Shown one piece after another: positions 61,136 through 64,000 of a stretch of DNA of 64,000 nucleotides. Position 1 is the first letter of the stretch. Every line of letters starts with the position of its first letter. The translations under genes and the position numbers were made by a program. The notes beneath the pieces were generated by a model, which had not been told where the DNA came from, searched no databases, and saw only the letters and a program-made list of their open reading frames with translations. The stretch is from Hydrogenovibrio crunogenus. Its GTDB lineage: Bacteria; Pseudomonadota; Gammaproteobacteria; Thiomicrospirales; Thiomicrospiraceae. The DNA lies in assembly GCF_004786015.1 (NCBI RefSeq), contig NZ_CP032096.1:372001-436000 (forward strand), read 5' to 3'.

Positions 61136-62776
61136 TTAAGGTTTTTTAAAGAGGAAATACAGACCTAGCAGTGCCACAAGACCTTGTAGCCAGATTTGTT
61201 GCATTAAATAGGGCACATGGGTCAGTTCCGGAATGGCGGCCACCACAAATAACAATACAGCGATGGCGCGGTTGCGGTCGGCTTTTTGTTGTTTGGCCAG
61301 CTGTTGTTCCAAGCGGGCGATTTGTTCAGATTGCTGATCGAAATTGGCATGTGAGAGCTTTTGCAAACTGCTATGCAATAAGCCCGGTAAACTGGGTGCT
61401 TGCTCAATCCAGAAAGGCAAATTGGCTTTGGTGTTTTTAACCAGACTTTTTAGCCCGACACGTTCTTGCATCCAATCTTCCAAAAAGGGTTTGGCGGTAT
61501 CCCATAAATCGAGTTCATCATCCAGTTGGCGTCCGAGTCCTTCAATGTTAAGGAGCGTCTTTTGCAACAAGACCAATTGCGGTTGCACTTCCATCCCGAA
61601 ACGACGTGCTGTTTGGAATAAACGCATTAGGAACAAACCGAACGAAATTTCTTTTAATGGACGATCCCAGATCGGCTCACAGACGGAGCGAATGGCCGAT
61701 TCCAATTCATTAACCCGGGTATCGGCCGGCACCCAGCCGGATTCGATGTGGAGTTCGGACACACGTAAATAATCACGATTGAAAAAGGCCAGGAAGTTTT
61801 CCGCCAGATAGCGCTGGTCTTCTGGGTTCAGGGTACCCATAATGCCGAAATCTATCGCGGCATAACGTCCATCCGGCAACACAAAAATATTGCCTGGATG
61901 CATGTCGGCATGGAAGAAATTGTGTTTGAACACCTGGGTGAAAAAGATGGTGACGCCTTTTGCCGACAGGTCGGTCAGGTCAATGTTGGCGGCCTTCAAT
62001 TTGTCGATTTCAGAAATGCGGATGCCGTAAATGCGTTCCATCGTCATCACGTTATCGTTGGTGTGAGACCAGTAAATGTCGGGCACATACAATAAATCGG
62101 AATGTTCAAAATTACGACGCAATTGCGAGGCATTGGAGGCTTCGCGCATCATGTCGAGTTCATCGAGAATGGTTTTTTCAAACTCTTCCACCACTTCAGT
62201 CGGATGCAGGCGTTTCGATTCTTTCACCGCCGCTTCCAATAACTGTGCCAGAGATTTCATAATGGCAACATCTTGCTCGATCACCGGTTTGATGTCAGGA
62301 CGAACCACTTTGACCACCACTTCAGAACCGTCATATAAGGTGGCAGCATGCACTTGTGCAATGGACGCCGAGGCCATGGGTTTAGGGTCGAAGCTGGCAT
62401 ACGCTTCTTCGATAGGGCGTTTCAAACCCTTTTCGATGATGCTGATGGAATGTTGTTCGTCAAACGGCGGACAATCGTCCTGTAATTTTCTTAATTCGAC
62501 CGAGATGTCTTCCGGTAGTAAATCTTTTCGAGTGGAAAGTGCCTGACCCAGTTTGATGAAAATCGGGCCAAGCTCTTCCAAAGCCAACCGGATCCGTTCA
62601 CCACGGTTGCCTCTGGATTGAAAGCGCCAGTTCCAAGGTAGCAGCAAGTTGGCGACAATCAACCACGCATATTTGGTTTCACTTAAGACCAGTTTGTCGA
62701 TTTGATAATGGGTGAGGACGCGATTGATTTTAATAATGCGAGTCAGTTGTCGAAAAGATTTACTAATGATATTCAT
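61136..62776 (-). CDS. ubiB: Ubiquinone biosynthesis kinase-like protein UbiB
   Basis: ABC1/ADCK-family protein of 546 residues required for ubiquinone synthesis. Seen are the KxGQ motif FIKLGQALSTRKDLLP near residue 73, the Ala-rich loop ASIAQVHAA near 133, HADMHPGNIFVLPDG (catalytic-loop region) and AIDFGIMG. Two C-terminal membrane helices (~500-545) anchor it. It follows ubiJ by 13 bases in the ubiE-ubiJ-ubiB unit. Confidence 0.95.
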   Translation of the reverse strand: MNIISKSFRQLTRIIKINRVLTHYQIDKLVLSETKYAWLIVANLLLPWNWRFQSRGNRGERIRLALEELGPIFIKLGQALSTRKDLLPEDISVELRKLQDDCPPFDEQHSISIIEKGLKRPIEEAYASFDPKPMASASIAQVHAATLYDGSEVVVKVVRPDIKPVIEQDVAIMKSLAQLLEAAVKESKRLHPTEVVEEFEKTILDELDMMREASNASQLRRNFEHSDLLYVPDIYWSHTNDNVMTMERIYGIRISEIDKLKAANIDLTDLSAKGVTIFFTQVFKHNFFHADMHPGNIFVLPDGRYAAIDFGIMGTLNPEDQRYLAENFLAFFNRDYLRVSELHIESGWVPADTRVNELESAIRSVCEPIWDRPLKEISFGLFLMRLFQTARRFGMEVQPQLVLLQKTLLNIEGLGRQLDDELDLWDTAKPFLEDWMQERVGLKSLVKNTKANLPFWIEQAPSLPGLLHSSLQKLSHANFDQQSEQIARLEQQLAKQQKADRNRAIAVLLFVVAAIPELTHVPYLMQQIWLQGLVALLGLYFLFKKP

Positions 62777-62789
62777 GTGTTGTCGTCAA

Positions 62790-63410
62790 TTAAGTGGAAG
62801 AAGTGTTTTGCAGGCGTTGAATACGTTCAGCTAATTGATCCACCGCTTGGGAAGTTTGCTGTACATTTTGCGCAAATCGATTGATTTGTGAGTGGGTCGG
62901 CAGCACTTCTATTTCGAACTGCAAATACTCTTTGAGCGTTTCGCCGATTTTCTGTTTAGCATCACGAGAAGATTTTTGGCCTTGTCGAACCGTGGAGCCG
63001 ACTTTGAATGCGATTAAATCACCGGTCACCTTAGACAACTGTTCTTCCCAGTCGATTTCTAAGGTCTTGACCGCTTCAATAAACGCTTCCGCCACCGTTT
63101 CATCGCCCGAAGTTTGGTAAGCTGGCTGGTTTTGAATCCAGTCGTTAACGGAAAACTTGAGGTGACAATCGGGGCTGCCCATTAAGTGATTCTGCACACT
63201 GAATGTGCCTTGCCCATCCGGCTGGATTTGATAGATCAGAAAAAAGGTTTGTGCAAAATCCGTCAATGTCAGTTGAATGACTTTTTCATCACAAGGGGCA
63301 AAGGCTTGACCTTGTTGATCATCCAGTTGAATCGCCTGGTTAAGCAGTGTTTCAAACAGTTTGGATAATGATGTTTTGACCAGGCCTGGTGAATTTTCTG
63401 ACGTGTCCAT
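62790..63410 (-). CDS. ubiJ: Ubiquinone biosynthesis accessory factor UbiJ (SCP2 domain)
   Basis: Lipid-binding SCP2-like protein that helps the soluble Ubi complex. The 206-residue product from ATG 63410 (after AAAGGAATCGGT) has an SCP2 region (~20-110) and a C-terminal helical, probably coiled-coil part (~145-206). Its place between ubiE and ubiB is the standard one. A CCAGGCCTGG copy lies near its 5' end at 63380-63389, encoding SPGLVK. Confidence 0.9.
   Translation of the reverse strand: MDTSENSPGLVKTSLSKLFETLLNQAIQLDDQQGQAFAPCDEKVIQLTLTDFAQTFFLIYQIQPDGQGTFSVQNHLMGSPDCHLKFSVNDWIQNQPAYQTSGDETVAEAFIEAVKTLEIDWEEQLSKVTGDLIAFKVGSTVRQGQKSSRDAKQKIGETLKEYLQFEIEVLPTHSQINRFAQNVQQTSQAVDQLAERIQRLQNTSST
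63380..63389. repeat. CCAGGCCTGG palindrome inside the 5' end of ubiJ
   Basis: Exact 10-bp copy in coding sequence, extended to ACCAGGCCTGGT. No terminator-like T run. Confidence 0.75.
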
Positions 63411-63421
63411 ACCGATTCCTT

Positions 63422-64000
63422 TTAGTATTTCCAACCGCGATGCAATGCCACAATGCCTTCAGACATGTTGAGGTATTCGGCTTTATCAAAGCCAGCCTCC
63501 AGCATCATTTGCTTGAGTGTTTCCTGGTCGGGGTGCATGCGGATCGACTCGGCCAGGTATTGATAGCTGGCTTCATCATCGGCGATGAGTTTTCCCATTT
63601 TCGGCAAGATACTGAAAGAATAAAAATCGTAGGCTTTGGCCAGTAATGGTTGAGTCACTTTGGAAAACTCCAGAACCATCAGTTGTCCACCTGGTTTCAA
63701 AACACGATAGATTTCTTCAAGTGCCTTGTCCTTGTTGGTGACGTTACGAAGCCCGAACGAAATGGTCACCAAATCAAAGGTGTTGTCAGGATAGGTCAGT
63801 GCTTCGGCATTAGTGATGGTGTAATCCACATTGCCGATGACGCCTTCATTGGTGAGGCGGTCACGCCCGACACGTACCATACTTTCATTGATGTCGGCGA
63901 GTACCACACGCCCGGTTTTACCGACACGTTTGGCGAAGGCTTTGGTTAAATCTCCAGTACCACCCGCTAAATCCAACACGACATTACCCGGACGGATGCC
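63422..64000 (-). CDS. ubiE: Ubiquinone/menaquinone methyltransferase UbiE (5' end outside the window)
   Basis: C-methyltransferase of ubiquinone synthesis. The C-terminal 193 residues are present and the frame runs off the right edge. Motif I is [21 protein letters not shown] in shortened view, followed by [35 protein letters not shown] and the typical end [13 protein letters not shown]. It leads the ubiE-ubiJ-ubiB unit. Confidence 0.95.
   Translation of the reverse strand, partial: GIRPGNVVLDLAGGTGDLTKAFAKRVGKTGRVVLADINESMVRVGRDRLTNEGVIGNVDYTITNAEALTYPDNTFDLVTISFGLRNVTNKDKALEEIYRVLKPGGQLMVLEFSKVTQPLLAKAYDFYSFSILPKMGKLIADDEASYQYLAESIRMHPDQETLKQMMLEAGFDKAEYLNMSEGIVALHRGWKY

Noticed and set aside
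62076-62546. A 156-codon antisense frame inside ubiB (also 61344-61772)
   Set aside because: Ser/Cys-rich translation typical of antisense frames; ubiB is unbroken and strongly conserved on the other strand.

Overview
This window looks like a chromosomal segment of a gammaproteobacterium, most likely a sulfur-oxidising member of the Thiomicrospira/Hydrogenovibrio/Thiomicrorhabdus group. That placement is an inference from protein character and gene order; no rRNA is present to test it. Housekeeping genes are dense, mostly of moderate GC, and arranged in classic gammaproteobacterial blocks. These are rplU-rpmA-obgE-proB, groES-groEL behind a perfect CIRCE operator, glyQ-glyS, hemA-prfA-prmC-moeB, tRNA-Gln-prs-rplY-pth-ychF, and ubiE-ubiJ-ubiB.

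Layout. 0-10 kb: ispB, ribosomal proteins L21 and L27, ObgE, ProB, GroES/EL, a glutathione S-transferase, argC, erpA and citrate synthase. 10-20 kb: anmK, an M23 endopeptidase, a TusA-like protein, glyQS, gmhB, a PlsC acyltransferase, and a stator operon with one MotA-like and two MotB-like proteins. 20-33 kb: a multi-HAMP chemoreceptor, ung, pdxH, parE, a PAS-GGDEF diguanylate cyclase, a small MscS channel, a PilZ protein, a heavy-metal-binding protein, parC and a second, canonical motAB pair. 33-42.6 kb: moeB-prmC-prfA-hemA, a TPR lipoprotein, tRNA-Gln, prs, rplY, pth, ychF and tRNA-Met.

42.6-56.7 kb is a 14.06-kb AT-rich genomic island in the 3' end of tRNA-Met, bounded by a 21-bp direct repeat and by matching 20-bp AT-rich repeats that look like integrase arm sites. 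It carries a P4-type integrase frameshifted in a G7 tract, and an IS3-family element that is itself interrupted by an IS256-family element with a 9-bp target duplication. It also has remnants of a mobilisation-like module: a ribbon-helix-helix protein, a truncated partner and an oriT-like inverted repeat. Two divergent cytosine-C5 methyltransferases follow. One of them leads a tight operon with a GHKL (MutL/MORC/Hsp90-like) ATPase, two unrecognised proteins and an Mrr-like nuclease. This helicase-free restriction-like operon is the best candidate for an undescribed defence system. An HTH-ImmA/IrrE plus PIN pair closes the island.

56.8-64 kb returns to core genes: a small Rossmann protein, a Cache-type diguanylate cyclase, a secreted propeptide-like protein, an AzgA-type purine permease, ubiB, ubiJ and the 3' part of ubiE.

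A second large-scale signal is a recurrent palindrome, CCAGGCCTGG. It occurs eight times exactly and three more times with nine of ten bases, and it often forms the tip of terminator-like hairpins. It is absent from the island. Its spacing is close to 6 kb over much of the core sequence, including across the island once the island length is subtracted.
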